Shown here one piece after another: positions 1 through 9,366 of a stretch of DNA of 64,000 bases. Position 1 is the stretch's first letter. Every line of letters begins with the position of its first letter. The translations under genes were made by a program, and so were the position numbers. This DNA is from Sphingobium sp. YR768 (GTDB taxonomy: Bacteria > Pseudomonadota > Alphaproteobacteria > Sphingomonadales > Sphingomonadaceae): positions 124,001 to 188,000 of the forward strand of contig NZ_FOGE01000001.1 in NCBI RefSeq assembly GCF_900111125.1. The letters run 5' to 3'. The notes beneath the pieces are model-generated. The model made no database searches and was not told the DNA's origin. It saw only the letters and a program-made list of their open reading frames with translations.

Positions 1-670
1 TCAGGTCGGCGATGCGGCCGAGAATATCGGGATATTGGACGACGACGCAGGATGTATCCTTGTCGATCGAGGCGATCAGCGCGTCGATGTCGGTCGCAGC
101 GTCCAGCGTCGGCGCTTCATGCACCAGCGCGTCGCCGGTGAATTTCGCCATGGTGTTGGCGACCGAAACATAATGGGGATGCAGGCCGGACGAGAGCAGA
201 GCCTTGCCGCGCTTGGTGATTCGGCGGGCCATGCCGATCGCTTCCCAGCAGGCGGTCGAGCCGTCATACATGGAGGCGTTGGCGACATCGACGCCCAGCA
301 GACGGGCGACCTGCGTCTGGAATTCGAACAGCACCTGGAGCGTGCCCTGCGCGATTTCCGGCTGATAGGGCGTGTAGGCGGTCAGGAACTCGCCGCGCTG
401 GATCAGATGATCGACGCTGGCAGGGACATGATGTTTGTAGGCGCCGGCGCCCAGGAAGAAAGGTGCCTCCCCTGCCGACAGATTTTTCCGCGCGAGCGCG
501 CCCATGTGGCGCTCGACCGCCAGTTCGCTGGCATGATCGGGCAGACCGGCGATGGTGCCGGTCAGGCGGGCCTCTGCGGGCACGTCCACGAACAGGTCGT
601 CGATGGACGACGCGCCGATGACGGACAGCATGTCCTGCCGGTCGGTGTCGGTAAGGGGTAGGTAGCGCAT
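1..670 (-). CDS. gcvPA: glycine dehydrogenase (decarboxylating) subunit 1, N-terminal part
   Basis: Translating the minus strand from the ATG at 670 gives 223 codons that start [12 protein letters not shown] and run off the window edge, so the C-terminal half (the full protein is about 450 aa) is not visible. The sequence matches the N-terminal subunit of the two-part P-protein of the glycine cleavage system, with recognisable stretches such as [18 protein letters not shown] and [15 protein letters not shown]. Together with GcvPB (expected just outside the window) it decarboxylates glycine using PLP and passes the aminomethyl group to lipoyl-GcvH. It is downstream of gcvT and gcvH in the same orientation, separated from gcvH by a long palindromic repeat. 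The operon is expected to be under the glycine riboswitch upstream of gcvT. Confidence 0.93.
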   Translation of the reverse strand, partial: MRYLPLTDTDRQDMLSVIGASSIDDLFVDVPAEARLTGTIAGLPDHASELAVERHMGALARKNLSAGEAPFFLGAGAYKHHVPASVDHLIQRGEFLTAYTPYQPEIAQGTLQVLFEFQTQVARLLGVDVANASMYDGSTACWEAIGMARRITKRGKALLSSGLHPHYVSVANTMAKFTGDALVHEAPTLDAATDIDALIASIDKDTSCVVVQYPDILGRIADL

Positions 671-680
671 TTCCAAAAAC

Positions 681-811
681 TCCCCCCTCCCTTTCAAGGG
701 AGGGGCCGGGGGTGGGTCGCGAGCGGAGCGAGCGCTGCTCCGTGGCGATAGGGCGGACGCTCCCTGCGGTCGCGACCCACCCCTTCCCCCTCCCTTGAAA
801 GGGAGGGGCTT
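681..811. repeat. long palindromic intergenic element between gcvH and gcvPA
   Basis: The outer arms TCCCTTTCAAGGGAGGGG and CCCTCCCTTGAAAGGGAGGG are followed inward by GGTGGGTCGCGAGCG, pairing with CGGTCGCGACCCACC. The result is an inverted repeat of roughly 130 bp able to form a long hairpin. It fills the gcvH-gcvPA gap and may set the stability or ratio of the two cistrons. Confidence 0.75.
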
Positions 812-822
812 ATTTTTGTTGC

Positions 823-1194
823 TTAGAGGCTCGCCACGAACTTCTTGTAGGCGGCTTCGGTCATCAGGCCGTCCAGCTCGCTGGTGTCGGCGATGCGCAG
901 CTTGAAGAACCAGCCATCTTCCTCGGCATCGCTGTTGACCAGCGCGGGTTCGTCTTCCAGCGCGCCGTTGGCTTCAACGACTTCGCCGGAGATCGGCGCA
1001 TAGACGTCGGACGCGGCCTTGACCGATTCCACGACGGCGGCGTCGTCGCCCTTTTCGAAGGTCGTGCCTTCGGCAGGCAGTTCGACGAACACGATGTCGC
1101 CCAGCTGTTCCTGCGCATAATCAGTGATGCCGACGGTGGCGATTTCGCCCTCTACGTCGATCCATTCATGTTCGTCGGTGAAATAACGGCTCAT
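823..1194 (-). CDS. gcvH: glycine cleavage system H protein
   Basis: A 123-aa protein of the usual GcvH length. It carries the lipoyl-attachment motif [17 protein letters not shown], with the modified lysine at residue 59. The H protein shuttles the aminomethyl intermediate from the P protein to GcvT and is reoxidised by the L protein. N-terminal DEHEW and the acidic C-terminal helix are typical. The ATG at 1194 lies about 67 bp downstream of the gcvT stop, in the same orientation, so cotranscription is likely. Confidence 0.97.
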   Translation of the reverse strand: MSRYFTDEHEWIDVEGEIATVGITDYAQEQLGDIVFVELPAEGTTFEKGDDAAVVESVKAASDVYAPISGEVVEANGALEDEPALVNSDAEEDGWFFKLRIADTSELDGLMTEAAYKKFVASL

Positions 1195-1261
1195 TTTCTA
1201 CTCCCCAGAAGTGATTTGCTTGAAAATCACGACCACCAAAAAGGTCAAAAAATATGCAGAC

Positions 1262-2425
1262 TCAGGCCTTGCGGCGATAACGATGCGGAACGAACGGCAT
1301 CGGCGCAACCACCGCGGCGATGCGCTTGCCACGCACTTCGATTTCCAGCGCGGTCCCTTCCGCGCTGTCGGGCAGGCTGACCCAGCCCATGGCGATCGGC
1401 GCGCCGACGCTGGGCGCGAAGCCGCCCGATGTGACTTCGCCGACCTCGATCGCGCCGGAGAAGATTTTCGCACCTTCGCGGGCGGGCAGACGGCCTTCGA
1501 TCTTGAGGCCCACGCGCTTGGCGCCGGGACCATCAGCCAGTTCCTTCATCACGCGGGCATGGCCAATGAAACCGCCCTCTTCCCGACGGCGCTTCTGGAT
1601 CGCGAAGCCCAGGTCCGCGCCGATCGTGCTGACCGCGGGCGACAGATCATGGCCATAGAGCGGCAAGCCAGCCTCCAGACGCAGCGAGTCGCGCGCGCCA
1701 AGGCCGATCGGCTTGACCTGCGGCAATTCGCACAGCGCATCGGCCAGCAGGGTCACATCCTCGGCGGGGATGCTGATTTCAAAGCCGTCCTCGCCGGTAT
1801 AGCCCGAACGGCTGATCCACAGCGGAACGCCGCGCCAGACGAACGGGCCGGACTGCATGAAGAGAAGATCGGCGGTTTGCGGGATGAGGGTCGCCAGCGC
1901 TTCGCCCGCTTCGGGCCCTTGCAGCGCCAGCAGCGCCTGATCGGCCATGTGATTCATCACGACTTCGTCGGGCAGATAGTCGATCATCCAGCCGATATCG
2001 TCATATTTGGTCGCGCCGTTGACGACCATGTAGATCGCCGCGCCGTCAAAGGCGGGTTCACCTTTTTCATTGGGGCCGAGGCGCGAGACCATCAGGTCGT
2101 CCAGGATGCCGCCTTCGTCGTTCAGCAGCATCGAATAACGCTGACGGAAAGGCTTCAGCCCCTTGATATCGCTGGGCAGGATATGTTCGAGCGCCTCATC
2201 CACGCCTTCGCCCGAAAATGTGAGCTGGCCCATATGGCTGACATCGAACAGGCCGGCATGTTCGCGGGTCCAGCTATGTTCGGCCATGATGCCTTCATAC
2301 TGGATCGGCATATGATAGCCGGCAAAGCCGACCATGCGCGCGCCCTTCGCACGATGCCAGGCGTCGAGCGGGAGCGCTTCGAGCGGCAGGTCTTCGAAAT
2401 GGGTGGCGTCTTCATTGCCGGACAT
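1262..2425 (-). CDS. gcvT: glycine cleavage system T protein (aminomethyltransferase)
   Basis: An aminomethyltransferase that moves the methylene group from aminomethyl-GcvH to tetrahydrofolate. It has the typical GCV_T motifs: GYHMPIQYEGIMAEHSWTR near the N-terminus, then FDVSHMGQ, RSGYTGEDGFEI and the C-terminal IGMGWVSLP-like region. I place the start at the ATG at 2425 (MSGNEDATHFEDLP, 387 aa), preceded by GGAAAGG. The reading frame stays open up to an ATG at 2551, but those extra codons overlap the conserved glycine riboswitch and do not look like protein. First gene of the gcv operon. Confidence 0.95.
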   Translation of the reverse strand: MSGNEDATHFEDLPLEALPLDAWHRAKGARMVGFAGYHMPIQYEGIMAEHSWTREHAGLFDVSHMGQLTFSGEGVDEALEHILPSDIKGLKPFRQRYSMLLNDEGGILDDLMVSRLGPNEKGEPAFDGAAIYMVVNGATKYDDIGWMIDYLPDEVVMNHMADQALLALQGPEAGEALATLIPQTADLLFMQSGPFVWRGVPLWISRSGYTGEDGFEISIPAEDVTLLADALCELPQVKPIGLGARDSLRLEAGLPLYGHDLSPAVSTIGADLGFAIQKRRREEGGFIGHARVMKELADGPGAKRVGLKIEGRLPAREGAKIFSGAIEVGEVTSGGFAPSVGAPIAMGWVSLPDSAEGTALEIEVRGKRIAAVVAPMPFVPHRYRRKA

Positions 2426-2496
2426 GATGCGGCCTTTCCGTGCAGGAGGTGGTAGCGACAGCATAGACAGGCCCGGAGTCGGACCTGTGACATCTG

Positions 2497-2700
2497 CCAC
2501 CCCCTCTGTCACGGAACCTGAGAGCTTTGACCAGCGGCCGTGCGGCCACATGGCTTACCCCTTCGGTGGGACGGAAATCCGTCCGCTTTCCAGAGTGCCT
2601 TGCGCGCGATGCGGTCCTTTAACCTGAGAGATTCCGGGGCGGTTGCTCCTTCGGTGACGGGGTGGCCTCAAAGGCTTCCCATGCTCTCCCGCATCGTGCC
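2497..2700 (-). promoter_or_regulatory. tandem glycine riboswitch upstream of gcvT
   Basis: On the minus strand the leader shows two glycine aptamers in a row. The first has GGGAGAGC, then CACCGAAGGAGCAACC, CCCCGGAATCTCTCAGG and CTCTGGAAAG. The second has CCCACCGAAGGGGTAAGCC and AAAGCTCTCAGGTTCC followed by GACAGAGGGGG. These are the conserved elements of the cooperative two-aptamer glycine riboswitch. It ends about 70 nt before the gcvT start, which fits induction of the glycine cleavage operon by glycine. The ends are estimated by eye. Confidence 0.92.
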
Positions 2701-2755
2701 CGACGAACGAATCCGCCGGAGACACTTTGTGCATTGCGTCAAAGGACGGGGCGCG

Positions 2756-3049
2756 TCAATCGCCTGCTTGTTCTTCTTTTGCCAGACGCCGGGCCATGGC
2801 GAGCGCCGCCGTGCGGCAGGCGGCCAGTTCGCTGTCCGCCTCTACATTGTCGAGCTGGACGGAAGCAAAGCTACCCTCCCCTTCGAACAGCGCCAGAAAG
2901 CGTTCGACGCCAGCATAGTTGGAGTCCGCGACGGTGCGATGGATAAGCACAATCCGGTCCGCCCAGAGGCGGTTGTCCTGCGCCCGGAGCAGGCGGGCAA
3001 GATCGTCAAGCTGGGCGGCGAAGGCCGCGATCTGGGGATGGAGTGTCAT
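2756..3049 (-). CDS. hypothetical protein, 97 aa
   Basis: Predicted soluble, mostly helical protein of 97 aa (starts MTLHPQIAAFAAQLDDLARLL). It has many Leu/Ala/Arg residues, no signal peptide, membrane segment or cysteine cluster, and an acidic middle part. I do not recognise the family. It lies between the gcv riboswitch and the dgt-like gene in the same orientation. The open frame, codon use like its neighbours and a plausible ATG support a real gene, but the function is unknown. Confidence 0.65.
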   Translation of the reverse strand: MTLHPQIAAFAAQLDDLARLLRAQDNRLWADRIVLIHRTVADSNYAGVERFLALFEGEGSFASVQLDNVEADSELAACRTAALAMARRLAKEEQAGD

Positions 3050-3128
3050 GCCGATGGGCTATCGCGAGGCACGAGGCGCGACAAGAAGCGGGGTGGGAAC
3101 GGATCGTTTCCGCCTGACGCCCTCCCCG

Positions 3129-3193
3129 TGTTCCTGCGAAGGCAGGAACCCAGTTCTGCCGTCTCAACTGGGCTCCTGCCTTCGCAGGAGCAC
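3129..3193. repeat. palindromic repeat, family D (GTGYTCCTGCG arms)
   Basis: Inverted repeat with arms GTGTTCCTGCGAAGGCAGGA and TCCTGCCTTCGCAGGAGCAC and an inner CCCAGTT/AACTGGG pair. A second copy with the same arms lies at 42193-42269. It abuts the stop codon of the dgt-like gene, so it may act as its transcript end. Confidence 0.8.
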
Positions 3194-3194
3194 G

Positions 3195-4352
3195 TCACAC
3201 CCCGGCCACAACCCCGCAAATTTCCGCGTGGCGCTTTTCGGCATAGCGGTCGGTCATGCCGGCGATGAAGTCGGCGATGTGGCGGCTGCGGGTCGGTTCT
3301 TCCAGCGCACAATCGTCGCGCCATTCGGGCGGCATCAGATGCGGGTCGGCCTGATAGGCGCGGAACAGATCGGTGACGATGATGCGCGCACGATCAGCCG
3401 CCGCAAGCTGTTCGGGGTGGTGATAGAGGGTCGCGTACATGAAGCGCTTGAGGTCGCGCTCCTGCTGCTCCAGTTCGGGCGAGAAGGTGACGAGAGTGCG
3501 GCCGAGCGCGCGGACATCCTCCACCGTTTCAACGCGCGATTCCGCGATATTGCGGCGGGTGGACTCGATCAGGTCATTGGCCATGACGCCAATCTGTTCC
3601 CGCACCAGTTCGCGCAGCAGCCGATCCTGCGGCACATCGGGATAGCGGGCGCGCACCCGGTCCCAGCAGGTGCGGACCAGCGGCACTTCGAGCAACTGGT
3701 CGAGCGTCAGCAATCCGGCGCGCAGCCCATCGTCAATGTCGTGATTGTCATAGGCGATATCGTCCGAAATCGCGGCCAGTTGCGCCTCCAGCGAGGCGTG
3801 GCTGGCAAGGTCCAGCGGGAACAGCGCGTCCAGTTCGCGCATCGCCCAGCCGGGATGGTCGATCGGGCCATTATGCTTGGCCAGCCCCTCCAGCATTTCC
3901 CAGCTGAGGTTGAGGCCCCGGAAACGCGGATAGGGGCTTTCCAGCAGCATCAGCGTGCGCAGCGTATGGGCGTTATGATCGAAGCCGCCATGCGCCTCCA
4001 GCGCGCTTTCCAGCGCATCCTCCCCCGCATGGCCGAAGGGCGGATGGCCGATATCATGCGCAAGGCAGAGCGCTTCGGTCAGGTCTTCGTTGAGGCTCAG
4101 CGTGCGCGCGGTGGTGCGGCCGATCTGCGCGACTTCCAGACTATGGGTCAGGCGGACGCGGAAATGATCGCCATCGGGCGAGACGAAGACCTGCGTCTTG
4201 TGGCGCAAGCGGCGGAAGGCGATCGAGTGGATGATGCGATCCCGGTCGCGCTGAAACACATCGCGCGGCCCGCGCATCTCGCCCCCCGCCTCGGCATGGA
4301 GGCGGCCACGGCTGGCGGAAGGATGGCAGGCATAGGAAGCGAGCGTCGTCAT
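3195..4352 (-). CDS. deoxyguanosinetriphosphate triphosphohydrolase-like protein
   Basis: An HD-superfamily dNTPase of 385 aa, close to the length of the bacterial dGTPase-like family. Metal-binding residues are visible: [10 protein letters not shown] (H70), [14 protein letters not shown] (H99, D100) and a later [14 protein letters not shown]. The N-terminal [17 protein letters not shown] is the family's nucleotide-contact region. The expected reaction is dNTP to deoxynucleoside plus triphosphate, helping to balance dNTP pools. The substrate range cannot be read from sequence. In many alphaproteobacteria this gene sits directly before argS; here argS is about 33 kb away. Confidence 0.92.
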   Translation of the reverse strand: MTTLASYACHPSASRGRLHAEAGGEMRGPRDVFQRDRDRIIHSIAFRRLRHKTQVFVSPDGDHFRVRLTHSLEVAQIGRTTARTLSLNEDLTEALCLAHDIGHPPFGHAGEDALESALEAHGGFDHNAHTLRTLMLLESPYPRFRGLNLSWEMLEGLAKHNGPIDHPGWAMRELDALFPLDLASHASLEAQLAAISDDIAYDNHDIDDGLRAGLLTLDQLLEVPLVRTCWDRVRARYPDVPQDRLLRELVREQIGVMANDLIESTRRNIAESRVETVEDVRALGRTLVTFSPELEQQERDLKRFMYATLYHHPEQLAAADRARIIVTDLFRAYQADPHLMPPEWRDDCALEEPTRSRHIADFIAGMTDRYAEKRHAEICGVVAGV

Positions 4353-4435
4353 GGGACGGCTCCTAGACCATTATCGTGCGGGTTTGAACGGATAGTGCGG
4401 CGCGATTGCATTATTTGGGTGGAGAGCAGGCTGAC

Positions 4436-4481
4436 GGCTTTTAACCCTCTCCCGTGAAGACGGGAGAGGGCAAAAAAAGCC
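4436..4481. terminator. symmetrical stem-loop downstream of the SPOR-protein gene
   Basis: Stem CCCTCTCCCG/CGGGAGAGGG with a six-base loop, extended by GGCTTTT/AAAAGCC arms, so an A/U tract flanks it on either strand. It lies between the stop of the TPR/SPOR gene (4499) and the start of the dgt-like gene (4352), both on the minus strand. A terminator or mRNA-end hairpin is the simplest reading. Confidence 0.55.
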
Positions 4482-4498
4482 GCATTCACAGGCCCGCA

Positions 4499-6415
4499 TC
4501 ACTGCCCCGCCAGTTGCTCCACGACTTCGCCGGCGTCGCTCTTCCAGGCGAAGACGTCGGCGCCTTCCTTTTTCAGGTTGGTTTCCAGTTCCTTGGCGCG
4601 GGTGAAGCTGGCAAAGGGGCCGACGAGCAGGCGGTTGGTGCGGCCCCAGCTGGCGCTCCAGCCGTCCTGACGCGACAGGATCGTGTATTTCTTGCGCAGG
4701 CCCTTCATGGTGAAGCCCAGCGCGGACTTGCTCTGGCCGACGCCGACCTGAAGCCAGTTGCGCGAGGGATTGGCGGCAAGGCGCTTCTTTTCCTCTGCTT
4801 CGGCCTTTGCCTTGGCGTCAGCCTCCGCCTTGGCCTTGGCGGCGGCGTCCTTCTTGGCCTTGTCGGCGGCGGCGCGGGCCGTTTGTTGCCGTTCGAGGCG
4901 GCGCTGCGCCTGAATCGCGGCGACCTCGTCCAGATCGACGGCGGCCACGCTTGCCTGCCGTTCGGCATCGGGCACGTCGATGGCGTGGATGATCTGCGCC
5001 AGCGTGCGGGTCGCCTCCGGATCGGGCTGGGGCGTTGCGGCGGGTGCAGGCGGCGGCGGGGGCGCCGGTTCGGAGGCTGTCGACGGCGTGGAGGGCTCGG
5101 GCTGGGCCGACGGGGTCGATGCCTGGGCCAGCGTGATCGCGTTGAGCTGGCTGCCGGTCGACGCGGCCGGGGGCGTCGGCTGGGCGGGACGATCGATCGA
5201 GTCGAAGCCGGGCGAAGGCGGCCCCTGCACGCCTGTAGCGGATGGCGTGGCCGCCTGACGGACGGGCGGCGTCTGGCTGGAGGAGGCCGCCGAAGAGGTA
5301 GAGGGCAGCGGCTGGACCTGCGGCGATTGCGGCCTGGGTTCGGGCGGCAGCGACTGGACCTGTGCAAGCTGGGTCGGCGCAGGGGGAACGGGTTGCGGCC
5401 GGGTCGGCTGCGCGGCCTGCGGTTGCGGCACGGTTGCCGTTTGCGACGCCACAGCGGTTGGCTGGCGAGCAGCGGTGCGGGCGCGCGCGGCTTCGGCGCG
5501 GGCGAGACGGGCCGCCTCGCGCTGCTGGCGGCGCTGTTCGGCGCGGCTGACGGGCTTGGGCTTGGGCGTCGGCGTTGCGGCGGCGACCGCGACCGGCGCC
5601 TTGGTGAGCGTCACGCCCGGCGCGGGGGGCGTCGGGATGATGGTGGCGATGGTCGTGCCGGTCTGCTGCGGGAAATGGCCGAAATGCACCGCTGCGGCTT
5701 TCTGCGCGGCGGTGAGATAGGGCATTTTCTGCATATAGGGGATGATGGCCGTGGCCAGTTGCGCCGGCATCGTCTGGTCGGCGACCTTCTTCGCGTCCGC
5801 CTGCCGGTTGTTCATCGCCAAAATGAACGCGCGATAGCGCCAGGCGGCCCGGTCGCTCTTGTAGAGCAGCGGGTCCAATATCTTTTCCGCCGCATCGACC
5901 TGCCCGGAAATGCCGAGCGAGGCGGCATAGCGGCGAACCAGTTCCTCATCATTGGGGGTACGCTGGAGCGCGGCATAATAATCGCGTTGCGCCCCGGCCT
6001 GATCGCCGGTCATGTCCTTCGCAAGGCCCCGGTCGGACAATATGGTCGTGTCGGGATAGCCCAGCCGCCCGGCCTGATCGAACAGGCGCACCGCCTCGGT
6101 CGGGTTCTGGGTCTTGAGCATGACGCGGGCCAGACCCGCCTTGATCCGGCCATTCCCGCTGGCGATCGCATCGGCGCGGGCGAAGAAACCGGCGGCGGCG
6201 CGGGCATCGTCCAGCGCCAGCGCGGCCTCTCCTGCCCCGATCAACGCATCCACATCGCGCGGGTTGGCCGCCAGCCGGGCGAGATGGGCGTTCAGGTCAG
6301 CCGCATCTGGCGGGCGGACCAGCGCCGCTTGATCGGATTGGGCAAGAGCATTGGGTGCCGATGCGGTTCCCGCCAGAAGCAGGCCGCCGATGATCCAGGA
6401 GGAAGCGTTTTTCAC
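4499..6415 (-). CDS. TPR and SPOR domain envelope protein
   Basis: A 638-aa exported protein. It has an N-terminal signal peptide (IIGGLLLAGTASAPNALAQ), then TPR-like helical repeats (about residues 35-230). A long Pro/Ala/Gln-rich low-complexity linker with an Ala/Lys/Glu coiled segment (DKAKKDAAAKAKAEADAKAK) follows. It ends in a SPOR domain (about residues 555-635, NWLQVGVGQSKSALG to KSDAGEV). SPOR domains bind denuded septal peptidoglycan, so a periplasmic division or cell wall role is likely. It is directly downstream of the dcw cluster but behind the ftsZ terminator. The start is GTG at 6415. Confidence 0.8.
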   Translation of the reverse strand: MKNASSWIIGGLLLAGTASAPNALAQSDQAALVRPPDAADLNAHLARLAANPRDVDALIGAGEAALALDDARAAAGFFARADAIASGNGRIKAGLARVMLKTQNPTEAVRLFDQAGRLGYPDTTILSDRGLAKDMTGDQAGAQRDYYAALQRTPNDEELVRRYAASLGISGQVDAAEKILDPLLYKSDRAAWRYRAFILAMNNRQADAKKVADQTMPAQLATAIIPYMQKMPYLTAAQKAAAVHFGHFPQQTGTTIATIIPTPPAPGVTLTKAPVAVAAATPTPKPKPVSRAEQRRQQREAARLARAEAARARTAARQPTAVASQTATVPQPQAAQPTRPQPVPPAPTQLAQVQSLPPEPRPQSPQVQPLPSTSSAASSSQTPPVRQAATPSATGVQGPPSPGFDSIDRPAQPTPPAASTGSQLNAITLAQASTPSAQPEPSTPSTASEPAPPPPPAPAATPQPDPEATRTLAQIIHAIDVPDAERQASVAAVDLDEVAAIQAQRRLERQQTARAAADKAKKDAAAKAKAEADAKAKAEAEEKKRLAANPSRNWLQVGVGQSKSALGFTMKGLRKKYTILSRQDGWSASWGRTNRLLVGPFASFTRAKELETNLKKEGADVFAWKSDAGEVVEQLAGQ

Positions 6416-6460
6416 GTCGGGGCCTTAGCCGATGACAGGGTGAATGGGAAATTAGCGCAA

Positions 6461-6506
6461 CAAAAAAGCGCGCCGGATCGCCCCAGAGGACAGACGGCGC
6501 GCTTTC
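6461..6506 (-). terminator. Rho-independent terminator after ftsZ
   Basis: On the minus strand an 11-bp perfect GC-rich stem (AAAGCGCGCCG / CGGCGCGCTTT) is followed directly by a T tract, about 35 nt after the ftsZ stop. It closes the dcw transcription unit. Confidence 0.88.
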
Positions 6507-6539
6507 ACAAAGGTCACGGCGCGACGACGCGCCGGACGA

Positions 6540-7970
6540 TCACTGGTTGTTCTGGCGGTTGAGGAAGCGGGGAACATCCACGCCCGGCGCCGCATCGTCG
6601 GCGCCCGGCGCCTTTTCGCTGCCACGTGTCAGGCCGGCCATGCGTTCGAACAGCGTGCCGCCGGTGGCGACGCGCGGTGCGGGCGCAGGCGCCGGGGCGA
6701 GCGCGGCCGGTTCGGCGCTGTCCGCACCCAGAACCAGTTCGTCCTGATCCGGCCCTTCGTCCGAGAAGACGGCGGCGGGACGGGACGGGGCAGGCGCGGC
6801 GGTCGGCTGCAACGGGGCGGGCGCTTCGGGCACGTTGAGTTCCAGCGCTTCCGGCTGAGGGGCCGGGGCGGGCTTGGGCGCGGGAGCCGGGGCGGGCTGC
6901 GGCGCTACGGCGGCGGCAGGCCTGGCGGGCGTCTGCGGCACGGCGACCGCCGGGCGGCTGGCGAAGCTGAACGGCTGGGTCAGCGGCGCGGCGTTGCCAC
7001 CGGCTTCGGCTTCGATGCCGGTAGCGACCACCGACACGCGGATCTTGCCATTGAGGCCGTCGTTGAAGGCGCTACCCCAGATGATGTTCGCGTCCGGGTC
7101 CACCAGTTCGCGGATATGGTTGGCGGCTTCGTCCACTTCCATCAGGCGCATGTCGTCGCCACCGACGATCGAGACGATAACGCCCTTCGCACCACGCATC
7201 GACACGCCGTCGAGCAGCGGGTTGGCGATCGCCTTTTCAGCGGCCTGAAGCGCGCGGCCGTCGCCTTCCGCTTCGCCGGTGCCCATCATCGCCTTGCCCA
7301 TTTCGCCCATTACCGAACGGACGTCGGCAAAGTCGAGATTGATGAGGCCCGGCATGATCATGAGGTCGGTGATCGAGCGCACGCCCTGTTGCAGAACCTC
7401 GTCCGCCATCTGGAACGCTTCCTTGAAGGTCGTGTTCGGATTGGCGATCAGGAACAGATTCTGGTTCGGGATGACGATCAGGGTGTCGACATGCTTTTGC
7501 AGCTCTTCGATACCCGTTTCGGCCGACTTCATGCGGCGATTGCCTTCGAAGGTGAAGGGCTTGGTCACGACGCCGACGGTCAGGATGCCGCGATCACGCG
7601 CGGCCTTTGCAATGACGGGGGCTGCGCCAGTGCCGGTGCCGCCGCCCATACCGGCGGTGATGAAGCACATATGCGCGCCGTTCAGCGCTTCCTCGACCGA
7701 GGCGATGGTTTCTTCCGCCGCCGCCTTGCCGATTTCGGGGCGCGAACCGGCGCCCAGACCTTCGGTGATTTGGGGCCCAAGCTGGATGCGGCGTTCGGCC
7801 GGCGAGCTGTTGAGCGCCTGCGCGTCCGTGTTCGCCACGATGAAGTCCACGCCCTCTACCGAGGCGGCGATCATGTTCGCGATGGCATTGCCGCCTGCGC
7901 CACCGACACCGATGACCGCGATACGCGGCTTCAGTTCGTCCACATGGGGCGGGCTGATTTCAATGCTCAT
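6540..7970 (-). CDS. ftsZ: cell division protein FtsZ
   Basis: Tubulin-like GTPase that forms the division ring. Counting from ATG 7970 ([15 protein letters not shown], 476 aa), the GTP-binding glycine box [12 protein letters not shown] is near residues 108-119, and the GTPase and T7-loop part runs to about residue 320. A long Pro/Ala-rich linker follows, and the C-terminus ends [12 protein letters not shown], the conserved peptide that binds FtsA and other partners. The frame is open to 8018, but the ATG at 7970 has the Shine-Dalgarno GAGGGAGC and matches the usual N-terminus. Last gene of the dcw cluster; the roughly 106-nt gap to ftsA leaves room for a promoter of its own. Confidence 0.98.
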   Translation of the reverse strand: MSIEISPPHVDELKPRIAVIGVGGAGGNAIANMIAASVEGVDFIVANTDAQALNSSPAERRIQLGPQITEGLGAGSRPEIGKAAAEETIASVEEALNGAHMCFITAGMGGGTGTGAAPVIAKAARDRGILTVGVVTKPFTFEGNRRMKSAETGIEELQKHVDTLIVIPNQNLFLIANPNTTFKEAFQMADEVLQQGVRSITDLMIMPGLINLDFADVRSVMGEMGKAMMGTGEAEGDGRALQAAEKAIANPLLDGVSMRGAKGVIVSIVGGDDMRLMEVDEAANHIRELVDPDANIIWGSAFNDGLNGKIRVSVVATGIEAEAGGNAAPLTQPFSFASRPAVAVPQTPARPAAAVAPQPAPAPAPKPAPAPQPEALELNVPEAPAPLQPTAAPAPSRPAAVFSDEGPDQDELVLGADSAEPAALAPAPAPAPRVATGGTLFERMAGLTRGSEKAPGADDAAPGVDVPRFLNRQNNQ

Positions 7971-8040
7971 ATATTCTGCTCCCTCAGCTTCCTCGTCAGG
8001 AAGCGACACCGTCATCATTCGTTAACACCAGAAAATAGGG

Positions 8041-8070
8041 GATTCACCACCTAATTTCGTCTTCGTACAA
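8041..8070 (-). promoter_or_regulatory. possible ftsZ promoter in the ftsA-ftsZ gap
   Basis: On the minus strand, TTGAAT and AAATTA are 17 nt apart just after the ftsA stop, and a GANTC (CcrM methylation) site follows at 8041-8045. This would let ftsZ be transcribed separately from the long operon, as in other alphaproteobacteria. The match is only moderate, so this is a candidate. Confidence 0.3.
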
Positions 8071-8076
8071 ATTCAT

Positions 8077-9360
8077 TCAATAGTTGGTCTTCATCGCGCG
8101 CATCATTCGCTGCCACCACATGGGCGCACCGATACGGTGCACCGTCTGCGGCGCGGGCGCCATCGTGCGGAGATCAACCGGGTTAGAAGCGCCATAAAGC
8201 GCCAATCCCGCCAAAGTTGCGAAGGCCGGTCCACTATGCGCTTCGGGCATGGCGGACAAGCCCCTTGGCCGTCCGATCCGCACGGCGCGGCCCAGCGCGC
8301 CCTGTGCATAATCGGCAATGCCCTTCATTTCCGCGCCGCCGCCGGTCAGCACGACCTGACGCCCGGTGGAGTTGAAGCCCATGCCCGACAGGGCGGCATT
8401 CACTTCGGTCATGATCTGGTTCAGCCGTTCGCAGATGACGCCGACCAGCGCAGCGCGGGTGATCTTGCCCCCTTCCGCATTGGGACCGGCGGCCTGCCCC
8501 GGCACGGCCACTTCGCCATGGGGCGGCGCAATCTCGATCATCTCGCGAAAATCGCGCGGGTTCTGCATCGCCGAGCCGTAAAAGCATTTGATCCGCTCCG
8601 CCTGACTGCGACGAATGCCGAAGGCCGAGGCGATATCGTCGGTAATGTCCGACGCGCCCAGCGGGATCGAGTGGAGCCCGACCAGCATGCCGCCGGCATA
8701 GAGCGAGACATTGGTTACGCCCGCGCCGATCTCCACCAGCGCGACGCCCAGATCGCGCTCCTCCTCCGACAGGCAGGCAAGGCCGGTCGCGATCGGCGCG
8801 GCGACGATCGAATTGACGTTCAGATAGGCGCCACGCACGCACAGGTCGAGATTGGCGAGCGGCGCGCCATCCGCCAGCACGACATGGATGTCGACGCCCA
8901 GCAGGTCGGCATGCATGCCGATCGGCTTCTTGACCGGCACCTTGCCATTGATGGTGAAGCAGGTGGGCTGCGCATGCAAAACGATGCGGCCATCCGGGTC
9001 GATCCCCTGTTGCCCGGTTGTGAGCAGATCGTCGATATCCGCCTGTTCCACGCGATAGCCGCCCATGTCGCGTTCGACCGTGACGACGTCGCTGACCAGC
9101 GATCCGCCCGAAAAGCTGACCCAGACATCCTCGATATTGGTGCCCGCGACCCGCTCGGCCTGTTCCACCGTTTCGCGCACGGCGAGTTCGGTCCGCTCCA
9201 TGTCGGCAATGAAGCCGCGGCGCACGCCCCGGCTTTCCCGCTGTCCCGTGCCCAGGATCGCAAGTTCGCCAGTGTCGGTGCGACCTGCGATCAGCGCCGA
9301 CACTTTCCAGGAGCCAATGTCGATCGCGGTAATGAGCTTTTCGACCTTGGGCTGCGCCAT
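8077..9360 (-). CDS. ftsA: cell division protein FtsA
   Basis: Actin-fold ATPase that ties FtsZ filaments to the membrane and starts divisome maturation. The 427-aa protein has AIDIGSWKVSALIAG (phosphate 1), the SHS2/1C insertion, VVLTGGGAEMKGI (phosphate 2 and adenosine loop), and a basic amphipathic C-terminus (MWWQRMMRAMKTNY) fit for membrane binding. The start ATG (MAQPKVEKLI) lies 6 nt after the ftsQ stop. Confidence 0.97.
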   Translation of the reverse strand: MAQPKVEKLITAIDIGSWKVSALIAGRTDTGELAILGTGQRESRGVRRGFIADMERTELAVRETVEQAERVAGTNIEDVWVSFSGGSLVSDVVTVERDMGGYRVEQADIDDLLTTGQQGIDPDGRIVLHAQPTCFTINGKVPVKKPIGMHADLLGVDIHVVLADGAPLANLDLCVRGAYLNVNSIVAAPIATGLACLSEEERDLGVALVEIGAGVTNVSLYAGGMLVGLHSIPLGASDITDDIASAFGIRRSQAERIKCFYGSAMQNPRDFREMIEIAPPHGEVAVPGQAAGPNAEGGKITRAALVGVICERLNQIMTEVNAALSGMGFNSTGRQVVLTGGGAEMKGIADYAQGALGRAVRIGRPRGLSAMPEAHSGPAFATLAGLALYGASNPVDLRTMAPAPQTVHRIGAPMWWQRMMRAMKTNY

Positions 9361-9366
9361 GCTGTC

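Noticed and set aside
8041-8045. GANTC site upstream of ftsZ as proof of CcrM control
   Set aside because: A single 5-bp site is expected often by chance; mentioned only within the promoter candidate.
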